From Icerya purchasi (taxonomy: Eukaryota; Arthropoda; Insecta; Hemiptera; Monophlebidae), in assembly GCA_039619475.1 (NCBI GenBank), contig CM077115.1:177204060-177268059 (forward strand): a DNA stretch of 64,000 nucleotides. The letters run 5' to 3'. Shown here one piece after another: positions 1-11,850 of this stretch. Within the stretch, counting starts at the first letter, position 1; every line of letters begins with the position of its first letter. Made by a program: the position numbers and the translations under genes. The notes below the pieces were generated by a model that was given only the letters and a program-made list of their open reading frames with translations, was not told the DNA's origin and ran no database searches.

Positions 1-245
1 AGCTGTTGAATTCTGTTGATATTGCTCTTGGACGTTGCGCCATATACTTCGATGCCATACCGCCATACTGGCGCCAGTACGGATAGATAGATTAGTCTTT
101 TGCAAGACATGCTCACAGCAGACTTCCTTCCCATAAGGTTATTTAAGATTTGAAGTCTTGAGCGAATTTTTGCCTTGTGTACGCGACGTGGGTCCTCCAT
201 GTTAGACGTTGGTTCATTGTTAATCCTAAGTATTTAGCACTGTTG
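1..245 (-). pseudogene. Jockey-type reverse transcriptase fragment (thumb region)
   Basis: Read on the minus strand, this stretch gives recognisable pieces of the C-terminal part of a jockey-clade reverse transcriptase: a YLGLT..RLTWR block followed by a WRYGIEVYGA-like block and SNINRIQ. The order and spacing match the thumb segment of the better preserved jockey copy at 30425-31711 (YLGMYLDQRLTWKKH, then PIWRYGCPLWG). The frame is interrupted by stops and the copy runs off the left edge of the window. It is a dead fragment. The family call rests on motif similarity read by eye. Confidence 0.6.
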
Positions 246-350
246 CTTTGCGGAAGCACATTTTTATTTATTTCTACCTGGGGGCGGGACTGTCGGTTTA
301 GCGTAAAAGTCACCTGTAAACTTTTGGAATGGTTTATTTTATTCTTTGCT

Positions 351-1141
351 TCGAGTTAAACCCGATGACTCAGAGTTTGACCACGTAATCAACTGGTGGA
401 GTCTGCTGTACGTTGATAGTGCCAATCTTCCACCCTTACCCGACTCTTTCATAATAGTTCATAATGAACGCGAACACCGAATCTTTATCCAAACGGGTAT
501 GCAGAACATGTAGTCCATTGCTCCATCTGTATAAGATAGCGCCCCCTCTACCACAGACATCAAAACCGCTGCAGTTTCACAAAACAGAACCACCTCCGCT
601 GAGGAAAACACTCAAGCCTCCGTCTTTGAAGATAGTATGGCAGTCAACACGGAAGAAACTCAAGCAGCAACTAAGAGATCTCACCCACAAACCCCTGATG
701 CTTCTCAGATGACTACGGGCCTTAACTTTACAGATAACACAGGAGCCATTCCTTTAGAACCGCTACAAATACAAACAAACAAATCAGAAAACAGAGAGCA
801 TCCAAATGGGATGGAGGTCAGAGACAACCGAGTAATGGCAGATTTCAAACCTCCACCATCAAGAGTTAATAGACAAAAATTGCCTACTGTTGAACTTCCA
901 AAGCCCGCAAAAAACAACATCGCGAATAATGAATATCCATTGTGTTTTACTGCCCTGTAACTTTAATGGATAGGATTCAAGGACAACACGATCCAATGAG
1001 TATAGTAGCCATTTTCACCGATGATGTAGATGGATTTATCCACATGCTTTTGGATAACTATTCCTTACTTCGAAATCGATCAATGAAAGAACGATTCACT
1101 CAGTGGATCAACAAACTTGTTAGGCGGTCGGATTCAGACTA
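351..1141 (+). pseudogene. Decayed reading frame of an unrecognised retroposed sequence
   Basis: One plus-strand frame is open from about 351 to 957 except for a TAG near 512 and a TAA near 530. It begins with a block reading DDSEFDHVINWWSLL and becomes Ser/Thr/Glu/Pro-rich around 600-900. A second frame continues the coding look from 942 to 1141 (FTDDVDGFIHMLLDNY, ending KLVRRSDSD), which suggests a frameshift near 950. A poly(A) tract follows 95 bases after the end. The layout fits a retroposed copy such as a gag/ORF1 relic or a processed pseudogene. I do not recognise the protein and assign no function. Confidence 0.4.
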
Positions 1142-1235
1142 GACGGCAGACTAACCATATCCAAAAGAACAAACCGTGCATCCTCACACTGTAATAGCCG
1201 CAGCAATTAAATACAGTACAAGGTGTTGCGTCTAC

Positions 1236-1258
1236 AAAAAAAAAAAAAAAAAAAAAAA
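1236..1258 (+). other. Poly(A) tract closing a plus-strand retroposed insertion
   Basis: A run of 23 A residues follows the decayed plus-strand frame. It marks the 3' end of a retroposed insertion in plus orientation. No matching target duplication was found by eye. Confidence 0.55.
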
Positions 1259-1599
1259 CATTAATTTAAACAGGTTAATGGCTAGGCCGTTGACTTTTTC
1301 AAAAACATCTGTATAATTTTATTGTACAAGAAATTATCTCACTCTTGAACGCAACACCGATATGCGCGCACGATCACATTTTACTGTCTAAAAGCATCTC
1401 AGCAGAGAGTTTTTACCGCGACTTGAACGCTATCTGGTATCGATTAACACGCCAGTCGACCATATCGCTAGTGTAAATATTTTTATTTAGTTCTAATTTA
1501 TTTTATTCCGAACTCGGCGCGAAACGTTAAAAACGAAATCGGTCTCCTATTGGCTGCTTCGGTCACAACTAATAACCAAACACGCGGCAGAGCGCCCTA

Positions 1600-1650
1600 G
1601 CAGCTGATATATATACACCCGGATTTTTATCCCTCGACGCATTGGCATTT
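1600..1650 (+). promoter_or_regulatory. Possible Pol II core promoter (TATA plus initiator)
   Basis: A TATA-like GATATATATACA lies near 1605-1616. ATCAGTCGC, an arthropod initiator-like TCAGT, lies about 60 bases downstream at 1665-1673. The spacing is longer than the usual 25-30 bases, so the call is weak. It may belong to an LTR-like or viral-like remnant. A better TATA box faces it on the other strand at 2343-2352. Confidence 0.2.
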
Positions 1651-1986
1651 TCAATTTTGCAGGCATCAGTCGCGTTTCCAGAGCGACACCGATCGACCGT
1701 TATCCATCGCTCCAGTTCTTGTTTGGGTAGCACAACAGTGCTGCATATCAACAGCTCTTTTCAGAGCTACGCGCCACCAAGGTGCGCACCCGCGCTCGTG
1801 GTGATCAATGTTGTTTTCAACAGCCTGATCATTGCTTCGATTTTACAAGCTGATTATTCAAGTCAGTCGTCCGATTCCTGCTGGGCAGCATCATCACTGC
1901 AGATTCGTCGTTTGTGTTCCAGTCGTTGTTGCAGAACAGTTGATTCTTTTGGTATCCACATTGTACATATTTACGAAATATTCATC

Positions 1987-2235
1987 CTACGGTGGTGGTG
2001 GTGGTGGTGAAGGTAGTTGTTGTGTGCATTGAATATATGATAACGTTTCACCAACGTCTTCTTTTTCCTGTTCTGGTATGGTGTTTTTATTGTTGTAAGA
2101 AAAAAAATATAGCTGCGGTGGTGTAGATGGTATTGGTAATATAGGCCCTGGAATAGAAAACATTACAGCATCCGCGGTCGAATCTTTGCCAAATTGTTGA
2201 ATAAACTCTGAGACATTAATTGCTTCGTTACTCAT
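1987..2235 (-). CDS. Small hypothetical ORF behind a TATA/CCAAT promoter
   Basis: A minus-strand frame of 82 codons starts at an ATG at 2235 (MSNEAINVSEFIQQFG) and contains a Pro-rich stretch (PGPILPIPSTPP). It ends in a run of prolines coded by a GGT microsatellite. Upstream on the same strand is a convincing promoter arrangement: CCAAT-like sequence near 2400, CTATAAAAGG at 2343-2352, then about 108 bases to the ATG. The proline tail shows the microsatellite has been read into the frame, or that the frame once continued past it. I do not recognise the protein. It could be the start of a truncated viral or transposon gene, or a chance frame. Confidence 0.3.
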   Translation of the reverse strand: MSNEAINVSEFIQQFGKDSTADAVMFSIPGPILPIPSTPPQLYFFSYNNKNTIPEQEKEDVGETLSYIQCTQQLPSPPPPPP

Positions 2236-2342
2236 TTTCTTTCTTCTTTACTTTATTAATACTGAACAATAGCTAATACCACTTTAAACCTGACACTACT
2301 TCGCTGCAGTACAGACTAATGCTTCTGACATGTTAGAAAATG

Positions 2343-2413
2343 CCCTTTTATAGATATCAGTAGGCTACCAATGTGAAAATTGGGGAGAATACCGGCTCCT
2401 GATTGGTTGATTG
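2343..2413 (-). promoter_or_regulatory. TATA box and CCAAT motif, minus strand
   Basis: On the minus strand, CTATAAAAGGGCA (TATA) sits at 2341-2352 and CAACCAATCAG about 50 bases upstream at 2399-2409. ATTAGTCTGTACT at about 2308-2322 is a plausible initiator, 25-35 bases downstream of the TATA. This is one of the few canonical Pol II promoter layouts in the window. Confidence 0.35.
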
Positions 2414-4838
2414 AGCATGGAAGGAAGGTAGGCGACTGAAAATGGGAACAAGTAATAAATGAGCCATTGTGTAATAAAACATAAGTAGCTTGCTGCTGAT
2501 AAGGGTGTCAAGGTCATCCAGTCCTTGAGTAGTATCATCGGGCTATGTGAAGGTGCAGAGGGTGGATGGGGTGGCTAGTACACATCCATGTAGTAGGGCA
2601 GTTAAAAAATAATAATGTTGACCGCATAAGGATGTGGTCGTCATGATGCTTGTTATGACTTACCCCCTCCCCACAGATATACTACACCATCCACTGTGCC
2701 AAAACCATCTACTTTACCCTACTTATAACATTTCATTGTATAAGTTATATATAGCATAAAAAATAATTATTTTTCGAACTCCATAAAATCATGAATCGAG
2801 TATTTCACTCTCCACCCTAATTTGAAATGTTCGAAATGCCCCCGAATACATAATTGAAACAAATCCTAGTGATTATTAGTTTCAATACTCATTATGATTA
2901 TTAACAAGCAAATACAAGATTGTATTATTTTTACTTTGTTATATTTTTTCAAATTTTAAATTCTTAGGCTATCTTTCATAAATGAAATAACTGCTGAGAA
3001 TGAAAAAATGAATAGGTTAGCCCCCGTTCTGCAGATGGATGTGCGCTTTTGTCCGTGTGTGAGCATTTATCCCTGGCGCTTTTATTTGTCTGAATTTTTG
3101 TCCGTAGCGACTTTGTACTGTTCGATTTTATCTTGTGCGCTTTTGTCCAGGAACTGGTAAAAAAAAATATAGAAAGAAAAATCTAAAACGTGTAAAATAA
3201 TATATTGCAGATTATTCGGACCTGTCGTGAGATACCTCCTGGGCAATAGTTTCTTAAAATTCTTGTAGAAGGGTCAGTTAAAATTAACTGTATCATCATT
3301 TTTTATAAAAACGTTATATGTGATCTTTCATGTTAACACCGAAGTAAAAATGGCACAGTTACAAATACTTATTAACTTAAAATAGTACATAATCCATTTA
3401 ACGAATTCTAGACGGAGGCGTAACAGTTATTAATTTCCTTCATTTATGTTAACAATGGAAAGTTAAGAAAATTTTCACTAAAAAAATCCGAATAAGTTAA
3501 TTTTTGCAAAAAAATATCCAATGCGCTTAATTGTGCAAAAAAAAAATATATAAAATATGTTTTCTTATATTATTCTTAATAACACCCCTTACACTACATA
3601 TTAAGGTACTGAGCAACCCCTTAGAGTTTTCTATCCGGACTTTAACCACAAATTAAAAATTTCTACATTTATACGACTATTTGCATAATAAACCGGTGTT
3701 TATTTATCGTTCACTTTATTCCTTGTATCGGTATTACGGGAAAATTACAATAGGAACGAGTGGCAATCGTTGAGTGTTCGCATTTACTAAAATCGAAAGG
3801 AAAATTTCGCTATGGGCAAAAAAAAACAAAACAACACGAGTCTGAAAATAATCTGCCGTTTATTTGCAGCAAGCGGAATTGAAGAGAATTAATATACGCT
3901 GAACGAACAAGGAAAGTGGGTCTAGAAATTTCGTTTAATTTACATGTGCTCGACCTAATATGCGCAGCTTCTGTTGGCGTTCAACGTACATATCGTTTTC
4001 GGAGACTGGTGGAAATAATTGTTTTTCAGTTGCTTTTTACCTCTTTGCTGTCTCAATTCGCAAGAGTACCAAAACGTAAAGCGGACTCTTCACTAGATTA
4101 TTAATGCGGCCTGTTATATGGTGGCTTCGCATCAATGTGTTTCGGGTGAATAATGGGAATAATAATTGAGCTCGCGCTATTATCATTATCTCTTATAAGT
4201 ACACGTTAGATGGAATTCTTTTCTTATTTTACTATTACAATATTCAAATTTATTTGTCGACGAAAGAAAGACGACCATCTTTTCTTCAGACTTCTCGCTA
4301 GCAGTAAACAACGTGCCTTGGCGTAATGCGTGTTTTATCGAGCTGGTAATGTAAACAAATTGAAGTCTCCGAATTGTGCGAAATAATCCATCTTTATTAT
4401 GTGGGCGTTGCACGTTTCAGACAACTCGTTTTTCAACCTATTGCCCATTCCATAAATAATCTTGCAAGACGATTTGTCTAGTTCATCCCATGATTAAAAT
4501 TGCTAGTAACTTCCTGCTCCTTGCAATTAGCGCGTTTGATATTGAGATAATTTTTATGTACATAACGCTGTGAATTTAACAATTCTGTACGGAGTTTATT
4601 GTTTCATTTGGATGGATTTATAATGGATTTACATTCGAATTCTAGGGAACATTTGAAGCAATTTTCTTATTTTATTGTCTTAACGCCAACTTATCATTAT
4701 TTTCTAAATTAATTTATGGTATATTGTTTACACAAAGTGTAAGGTTTTTAAATACGTTTACATTTTTGTCCCGCGCTCATATAGACAAAGAATATTGAAA
4801 AAAAAATCACAGCACTTTCAATGTTTCAACCGTATCCA
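2414..4838. other. AT-rich sequence without recognisable genes
   Basis: I read all frames and see only short frames of random appearance, for example about 62 codons at 3916-4104. No transposon termini, tRNA or spliced exon pattern was recognised. The stretch has many short A and T runs. Confidence 0.5.
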
Positions 4839-4840
4839 TA

Positions 4841-6035
4841 CCAGGGACAATTGAAACAACAGCGATGAATAATGTGCAACTATCTGAAATATTTATTTCT
4901 TATATATTATGAACAATAAAGATTAACTAACACTTTTTTACATTATTCACATATGCGTATTATTAAAAAAAACTATAAAATACTAGATTATTATATCAAA
5001 TAAAAAATGAATATTTATTAATAAATAATAAGGACTGCTTAATTCTAATTATTTTATAAATTATTCAGGAAGACAATTATGGCATATGCAGCGCAATTCT
5101 TGCCACAAGTACATTCCTCATGGGACCACCTGGAACATTCCATGTATTAGTGTCATTTTTCTTTCGGCCACAATGTTCCAAGCGAACCAAGCGGAAATAT
5201 TTTTCTTTTTCAATCTTTTTTTGAGTATATTTTTATTTTATTTTTTGTTTATGTTGTTTTAATGGTTACCTTCCTCTTCCTCCACAGAGCAATAAAACTT
5301 TGTGTTCCATAGAACAGGTGGTATATTTTTTAATATGACGTCCAAGATAAACCAAAAATTCAGCTTCCTGCATCCATCACTTAAATTGTCTGCTCCAATA
5401 TATACTATTGGAGCACCTGCATCAAAATTATGTGATTGTAATATGCGGAAAAATGAACATCGGTGAAATTTATTACCAGTCTCTTTTTAGGATGCACATG
5501 TTTTGCATTTATCGGCGTTGATTGTCATTGTTTCTCCATCCTTGGTATAGCGTTCTTAGTCAGATTCCACTCCTTGTGACTCCTAATTGCTACTATTTAC
5601 ACGTGTTGATGGGTGATTCTTCTATTATTGGCAAACCCAGGGGAAAAACAAAACAAGGAAAAATATTTCCAGCGGAATTGACGGTTAATGCAACGGTTAG
5701 CGGTGTTCTTTTTTTTCCTGATGTCAAGCACCCAACTTGTCGGATTCCTTTTGCCGCGATAACTTTATTTGGCTCTTGTACACTTGTTATTTCGTCAATA
5801 TTATAAAGATCTTTAACTTCAAACTGGTTTCGATCCATATTTCTTAGATTTTAAACGATATCGTAGCTTTTCGGTCTCTCTAATAAAGTTATATTTTTAT
5901 TGTTTTGCACTATTCACTAATACCAAAAATTAACTAATTCGAAAATGAACTACGTGTGGGAGTAAGAAAAAAGACCCTGAAGAATATGTGTAGCGTATAG
6001 TTTTGTATCTGTGTTTACTGTTTCAATTGTCACCG
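4841..6035 (-). mobile_element. Decayed pogo/Tigger-like DNA transposon
   Basis: The left end reads CCAGGGACAATTGAAAC and the right end, reverse-complemented, reads CGGTGACAATTGAAAC. These are near-matching terminal inverted repeats. Both sides are flanked by TA (4839-4840 and 6036-6037), the target duplication expected of the Tc1/mariner/pogo superfamily. The 1.2-kb interior holds a minus-strand DDE transposase remnant at about 5280-5838. The N-terminal DNA-binding part is missing, so this is an internally deleted, non-autonomous copy. Confidence 0.7.
5280..5838 (-). pseudogene. Pogo/Tigger transposase remnant (DDE domain)
   Basis: The open part at 5593-5838 starts MDRNQFEVKDLYNIDE and continues KVIAAKGIRQVGCLTS, then TVALTVNSAGNIFP. 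This is the start of the DDE_1 catalytic domain of Tigger/pogo transposases. The NIDE acidic residue is in the position of the first catalytic Asp, but the Gly that normally follows (DETG) is lost. After several stops a further block resembling WMQE..FLVYLGRHI is readable in another frame toward 5300, as expected for the next part of the same domain. The N-terminal helix-turn-helix is absent. The copy cannot encode an active enzyme. Confidence 0.7.
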
Positions 6036-6037
6036 TA

Positions 6038-8210
6038 GTAGATAAAAATTAACAAAATTGTCATATTTTCTAAACTGACTAAAATTTTTACAAATACACT
6101 AATCAGCACTGTCAACGGATTAAACACTAAGAAATAAAATACACAATTAAAAATTCAGATATTTACTTTTTTCTTTCAATGTATCACAATTATAATCACA
6201 GTACAAAAATTTTTTCAAACACAACATTCAACTATTTTAATTATTCCACTGCCGGTTTTAATCGAGAAACGAGAAGTAATTGTAGACTACGTGATTGAAA
6301 CAATTCATACTTGTGTTCGCAGAGTAAAAAGACCGTTGGTAAAGTACTGATCTGTAATGTAAATTTTTCACCATCGAGACCGGTGATGTATGGAAAAATT
6401 CTGAACTTTTCAATATAATTAACCAGATTACTTTACGTATAACAAAAGGAATAACAATAACAACGTTAAAATTCCTATCTCCTTTTCATTTTCATTTAGT
6501 GTCCGCAAACCGTAAGACCGCGTTTGAAAACTACTAAAATCTCGTGGTTACTTTGATCCGTTTCCATTACAATAGAACATCTTCCAGTCGACTGTCCTAA
6601 GTATCATCTACTCCGCATACAATTTAACCTCCCACCCACGTTAGAATTCCTCCTGCAAGATAAACGGTCAACAATTGATAATCTCTTTTCCTTCCTCCAA
6701 GATTCAAATCTCCTCCAACTAATCTAAAATTTTCCTTCGTGCCTTTTACCTTCGTAGTAGTGAAGTCCGTTAATAATAAAAAAAGAAAAAAAAAGAATCA
6801 ATATCGGGATTACATTCTCTAAGTCTCAGCTGAATTTTATTTTGGAATGTTTCACTGATTTCGACCATATTTATATATATATATTGCAATGTGTACATTA
6901 CACTAAATAAATAAAATAGTAAAATTAAATTTCATAAATTATCGAAAAAGTGATGCGAGTGTAAGTGATCCAGTTGTCGGCTAGGGGTGAATGGACCATC
7001 CTGCATCAACGCAAAGCGAGTTGCGCGTCAGGACAGATCTACCACCACCACGGGAGCGAGAACAGAGGTATCGCAAAAAAAAATCAATAACGAGTTACGA
7101 ACGCGACAGGCAGTCAGTCTGAGTTTTGTCTCGGTGGAAGTCGGTAAACGATCACTTTCGGGCTTGGTCATCGGTCCGGTCAGTAAAAGTAAGCCAAACT
7201 GGCCATGCCCTTGCCGCTCGACATAGTGCAAGATCTTAATTTCGATCAAGTATAGTCGCAATCGTTTTTATTCGATAACTCTATCTTCACAACGACCTGT
7301 GCCCGGCAGAGCATAATTTAGTACAGAAAACCAAAATAATCAAGAAGATGAAATCAGAAAAATAATCAGCCAGGCTAGAAAAATGTTAACAACCTGCAGA
7401 ATGTTCTATCCTAAAACACATATGCTGCGCAAATAAAAGTAGAAAAACTGGCAGTGATAACATCCGTACCAGCCTGCATTAAACTGGAAAAATACAATAT
7501 ATTGATATGAGAAGAATACATAGAAAAAGAGAAAAATATTATACACCAAATGAAGAGAAAATACAAAAAAAAAAAAAAAAAACAAAAAAAAACAACAGGC
7601 TTAATGAAAGCAAAACCAAACAGGATAGATTAAATATTAAAATAAAAAAAAAGACAAATTTAGTGAATCGTAAAATAAAAAATGCATGTCCAATTCAAGG
7701 AAGAGTTGCAGCTTGGGGACCTGAAGGCATAAACTGAAGCCCTTATATAATACAGCAAACGTATAATTTTTATGTAACTAATGAATATATAGAATTCGCA
7801 ATATTAAAAATTATACTTGACGCAACATTGTTGCACTTTCTGACTTTCTAATTGCTCTTCATTAACACGTGTATCGCTTTACATTTCCGGTTCCCGGAGG
7901 TACTATAAAGCTAACTTAACATTTTATAAATTAATAAAATCAGTACACACTTTACTCCATCTTTTCTGCAAACAAAAATATATTTGAAAATTACAAGTGA
8001 TTTTTTTTTTTTTTTGCATATAATCTCTTCAAAGAAATAGTAAGCAGCAGTGACGATAATAGACATAATTAAGAATAGAAAACAATAAGGAAATATTACG
8101 GATAACCACCGATTATAGGAGCAATAAATTGAGCCAATAGTTAGTTGTAATGTTACAGTTCATAATTAAACATGATTACGCTTTCTGATTCGTACAAACC
8201 CGACCCGATT
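6038..8210. other. AT-rich region with a dispersed repeat and A-rich tracts
   Basis: No gene was recognised. At about 6868-6915 there is a TATATATATATTGCAATG / GTGTACATTACAC segment that recurs in diverged form at about 21935-21995, so it belongs to a dispersed repeat. Positions 7560-7640 are very A-rich. Frames of 76-79 codons at 6987-7226 and 7507-7737 look like chance frames. Confidence 0.45.
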
Positions 8211-8630
8211 AAGTGTTAAGGGAGTATTCTACTCTAGAAATATGAAAAAATCAATTTTTTTTTTTGCATATTGTGATAATTTATACATTTAATAATATTT
8301 TCCTAAAAAGATTTTTCAAAATTAAAATTATTTACGGAGTTGTAGCTATTTTCGTGACGCAGCAACTAAATCGGATCAGTCGGAGTGGATCATACAATAT
8401 ACGATAGACATTGTTTGACTACCTGGGGATAATTCAAACTCTTTTATACATTATACACATATTTAAAAATCGATTAACTGAAAGCCATTGTAATGTATTT
8501 TGTTGAAATCTTTTCTTGTTTAGTGTTCAGTTCAGGTCAGTTTCGTTTCAATCTTCAAGCAACGAAAATATGCGTCTTCTGTGTACAGTCCAAAAATATA
8601 AAAGTGAATATTTTATTTATTAAGTGTAAA

Positions 8631-8854
8631 ATGGATAAAAAAAGTAACAAAGGAAGTGCTGTGCGTCCAGATAGACAAAAATAAAGGAACATTAAGACTG
8701 TCAGGCGGGACGCAATTCGGATTGAACGCTCTGAAATCCGAACTTCTGATGCTTCCAAGGAAGTTAGGACTGCTCGTCTAGTAGAAAGAACTTCAGAAAA
8801 CGTACAATTTGAAGTAGCAGAAGGTCTGAAGCAGGAATCTCCGATTAAGAAAAT
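8631..8854 (+). pseudogene. Short coding relic ending at a strong splice donor
   Basis: From the ATG at 8631 the frame reads MDKKSNKGSAVRPDRQK, then one TAA, then TVRRDAIRIERSEIRTSD and EVRTARLVERTSENVQFE, ending at KKM where a strong donor (GTAAGTAT) begins at 8855. The charged, Arg/Glu-rich composition and single in-frame stop suggest a decayed exon, more likely of a multicopy element than a host gene. The low-complexity flanks with repeated T runs support a repeat origin. I do not recognise the family. Confidence 0.35.
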
Positions 8855-9324
8855 GTAAGTATAACGTACCGTTCTAGGAATTATACTGCCTGAAACTTTA
8901 CTTGAAACTTTCAAAACTTGAAAGGCGTTTTCTTCGAAACTACTTTTTTAACACGGTTGACATGATATCTCAAGTTCTAATAAACCGATTTACTTGAAAT
9001 TGCGTATGGATCTTCTTTGTATATCCCTCTATAGCTCCTAACAGAATAAAGTCAAAAATTTGGTTTTTACTATTTTTTAAACATTCAGAAAAGTCAAAAA
9101 ACAGGTAAAAAAGCGACCTTTTTTTTTTTAAACAATCACCATTTTACGAGAATTTTTTTTTCCCCTTCTCTGACGTAGGGGCTATAACGACATCCTTACT
9201 AATTAAGAATCTTTTTTTTTTTGTTTTTGTTTCAGATGACCAGAAGGGTTGAAATCGTGTAAATCAGGACACGTCCTTTTTTTTACCCCTCCACTTCATC
9301 AGCATGTAACTTTATAAATTTTGA

Positions 9325-9393
9325 ATTTTTTTTTGATAATTTTTTTTTTGATAATTTTTTTTTTTTGATAATTTTTTTTTTTTGATAATTTTT
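9325..9393. repeat. T-rich minisatellite, four units of T(9-12)GATAA
   Basis: Four consecutive units made of a T run followed by GATAA are visible, with the T run growing from unit to unit. It is a simple minisatellite. Confidence 0.85.
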
Positions 9394-9507
9394 ATTTTGT
9401 ATTTTGAAAACATGAATAAATAAATGGTAAAAAAAATGATGGTAAAAATATTTATTGTTTTGTTTTTATTGTGCTTGAAAAAACCTCCTAAATTCGTGCC
9501 TCTAGAC

Positions 9508-11193
9508 CAGAGTTTCCCAACCTTTTTTTCGTCGAGCCTCCCCGAATTATAAATAACATTTTTATGCCACCCTTTATTTTTTTCATTAAAAAAAAAAACG
9601 CACATTGTTTTAATGACACTTATTTATTTTAATTCTAAGTTGTAGAAAATAAACTTTAACCAAATTTAACACGTTTTTTTTTATCGAAATAATTTATTCT
9701 AATTAGAGGTACTAATGAGATACTTGAGCTCGCATGCTCTGCACCAGTTGGCTGATTCTAGGTTCAGTTTTTTCCAGAGCTATTGTCAGGTAGCTATCGA
9801 CGGCAAGACGATTTCGCTGCTTAGTTTTAATTAAAACCAGAGCTGAAAACCCTGTCTCACATAAGTAAGTCGAAGAAAAAGGAACAAGTATTCCCAAACC
9901 AAGAGAGGCAACTTTGGAGTTAACAAGGAATCGTTTGATCCAAAATTTCTCCAATGTCAACAGATGAAAGTTATCTTTCGTTGTCAAATCAACCTTCATT
10001 TCTAGAAATTCTTTCTGAACTTCATCTGGTAATTGTAAGACATCAACAACAAATGAGTTTCTGGTTATGTGACATATGTATTAGTGACTCTGAATTAATG
10101 TCTCGATAGTATCGGTGAAATTCGTTTTCCAGCGCTTTCAAATGTGTTTATATTTCAACTTTGAAATCTTGGTCCAGTTTTTTATTTTTAATTGTTTTGA
10201 ATAGTCTAGAAAAAGATATTATTACATTTTCAGCAGATACCTTTTGATTCCAAAGTTGAAGCTTAGATATGAACCCTTGAATATGATCATAGTTACTTAT
10301 TACAGTGCCGCCTCTGCCTTGAAGCTTCAAGTTTAGCTGATTAAAGGCATCAAATATATCGGTTAAATAGGTCAACCTCCATTGAAATTATTCATTGTTG
10401 AACATTTGCAAAAAATCTCTTTTTTTCTTTGAACTCAAAAAAGAGGATGACCTTATCTTTCAATTCATAAAGGCGAGCCAACATGTTGCCCTTAGACAAC
10501 CAGCGTACTTCTGTGTGAAATAGAAGGACTCTGTGATCAGAATCAAGATCCTCGCAAAGTAAACTAAATAATCGTCTGTTCAAAGCGCTACTCTTGATGT
10601 AGTTTATGATCTTTATAGCGAAGTCCAAAGTCTGGCGTAATTTCTGTGGCAATGTTTTGTAAGCCAAAGCTTGTCGATGAATAAAACAATTAGTACACAC
10701 TATCGCGGAATTCTTTTTCTTGAGCTTTTGAGTTAAGCCTGATCGTACACCTATCATTGCAGGGGCGCCATCTGTGCAAAGTGCAATGAGCTTATTCCAA
10801 TCCAAATCATTTTTTTTCGATGAAATCAGATATTGAATTAAATATATCTTCAGATTCAGCGCCTGCTGTTAAAGATTGGGAGTACAAAATCTCTTCTTCA
10901 ATGTGATCTCCACTGACGTAATGAACATAAACTATTAACTGTGCACAATTAACGATGTCGATGGATTCATCGCAACTAATGCAAAAAATGGTGATAATTT
11001 TACTTTGTTGATTTTTTTAAAAAATTGGCAGATGCTTAAAAGGTCATTTTCGAAGGCATGTCACATTATTTATTGAACACCCCTCGTCCGATGTTTAATT
11101 TACGCGTTAAATTAATTTTTCTTTCGCGCCTCCCTTGACATCTCTCTATGTCCCCTAGGGGGGCGTGCCCCCCCCCCCGGTTGGGAACTCTTG
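9508..11193 (-). mobile_element. hAT-superfamily transposon with 8-bp target duplication
   Basis: The left terminus CAGAGTTTCCCAACC and the right terminus, reverse-complemented, CAAGAGTTCCCAACC are 15-bp terminal inverted repeats typical of hAT elements. The exact 8-bp duplication CTCTAGAC flanks both sides (9500-9507 and 11194-11201), which is diagnostic of hAT insertion. The 1686-bp element contains C-terminal transposase remnants on the minus strand and lacks the N-terminal zinc finger half. It is an internally shortened, decayed copy that still has clean ends. Confidence 0.88.
9712..10980 (-). pseudogene. hAT transposase remnant (SCAND3/ZBED-like)
   Basis: Three minus-strand blocks read as successive parts of a hAT transposase. 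The first is 10392-10805 (ALCTDGAPAMIG, FIHRQALAYKTLP, TEVRWLSKGN), carrying the DGAPAM segment around a catalytic Asp. The second is 10148-10375 (YLTDIFDAFNQLNLKLQG). The third is 9712-9999 (LGILVPFSSTYLCETGFSAL, then AVDSYLTIAL.KTEPRI), the dimerisation region near the C terminus. Short frame breaks separate them. Upstream, to about 10980, a further piece including SCDESIDIVNCAQ is readable. The N-terminal BED zinc finger is missing. Not functional. Confidence 0.8.
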
Positions 11194-11201
11194 CTCTAGA
11201 C

Positions 11202-11716
11202 TATTTTTCACTTAAGCATCTAATCGTTTCTTTTTTATTGTTCGCACACATAAGTCTTTATTTATGCCATTGTTTTGCATACACCAAACATGCTCTTAGG
11301 ACCAAATAATACTTATTATTTAAATGTTCTTTGCATTTAAATTATATTCATATTAGTTTTGATATTGTCTGTAAAGAAAAACTTTATTTTGTAAAAATAT
11401 AAGCCAGTTCATATATTTTAAAACGGAACTGTTTATGTTTGATGCTGATATGGTCTTTTCATGTGAGTCGTTAATCTCAGTGGTAAATATTCTACTTTTT
11501 CTGAAGTCAGAATCATCTATCCATCTATAGTTCAATAGGTAAATCGCAGCTTTGTTTAAAATAAAAAAGCCATGTATCGATTTTGATTCATCGGCCTTTA
11601 TTTGGCACAGTTTATCGTTTTTTCTAAACATCTTATGTGATCTTAGAGTTGTGTTTGGTTGCTACAATTAAGTCATGATAAGCTGATGGTATATATCGTC
11701 TGCAAACATTTCTGCT
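11202..11716. other. Region between hAT and I elements; one unassigned ORF
   Basis: A minus-strand frame of 92 codons at 11353-11631 (MFRKNDKLCQIKADESKS...) shows no family signature. Nothing else is recognised. It may be chance. Confidence 0.35.
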
Positions 11717-11728
11717 ATCCGAAAAGTT
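11717..11728. repeat. Target-site duplication of the I-type element (left copy)
   Basis: ATCCGAAAAGTT here is repeated exactly at 17790-17801, directly next to the 5' end of the retrotransposon. The last bases blend into the poly(T) that represents the element's poly(A) tail. Confidence 0.85.
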
Positions 11729-11850
11729 TTTTTTTTTTTTTTTTTTTTTGGCCCGAACAGAACAGTTCATTTGGCCAGCAAACTACGACACGACTAGATA
11801 TTAAAAAATACTAATAATAGAAAATTCAGGAAGAGAAATTTCATTCATTC

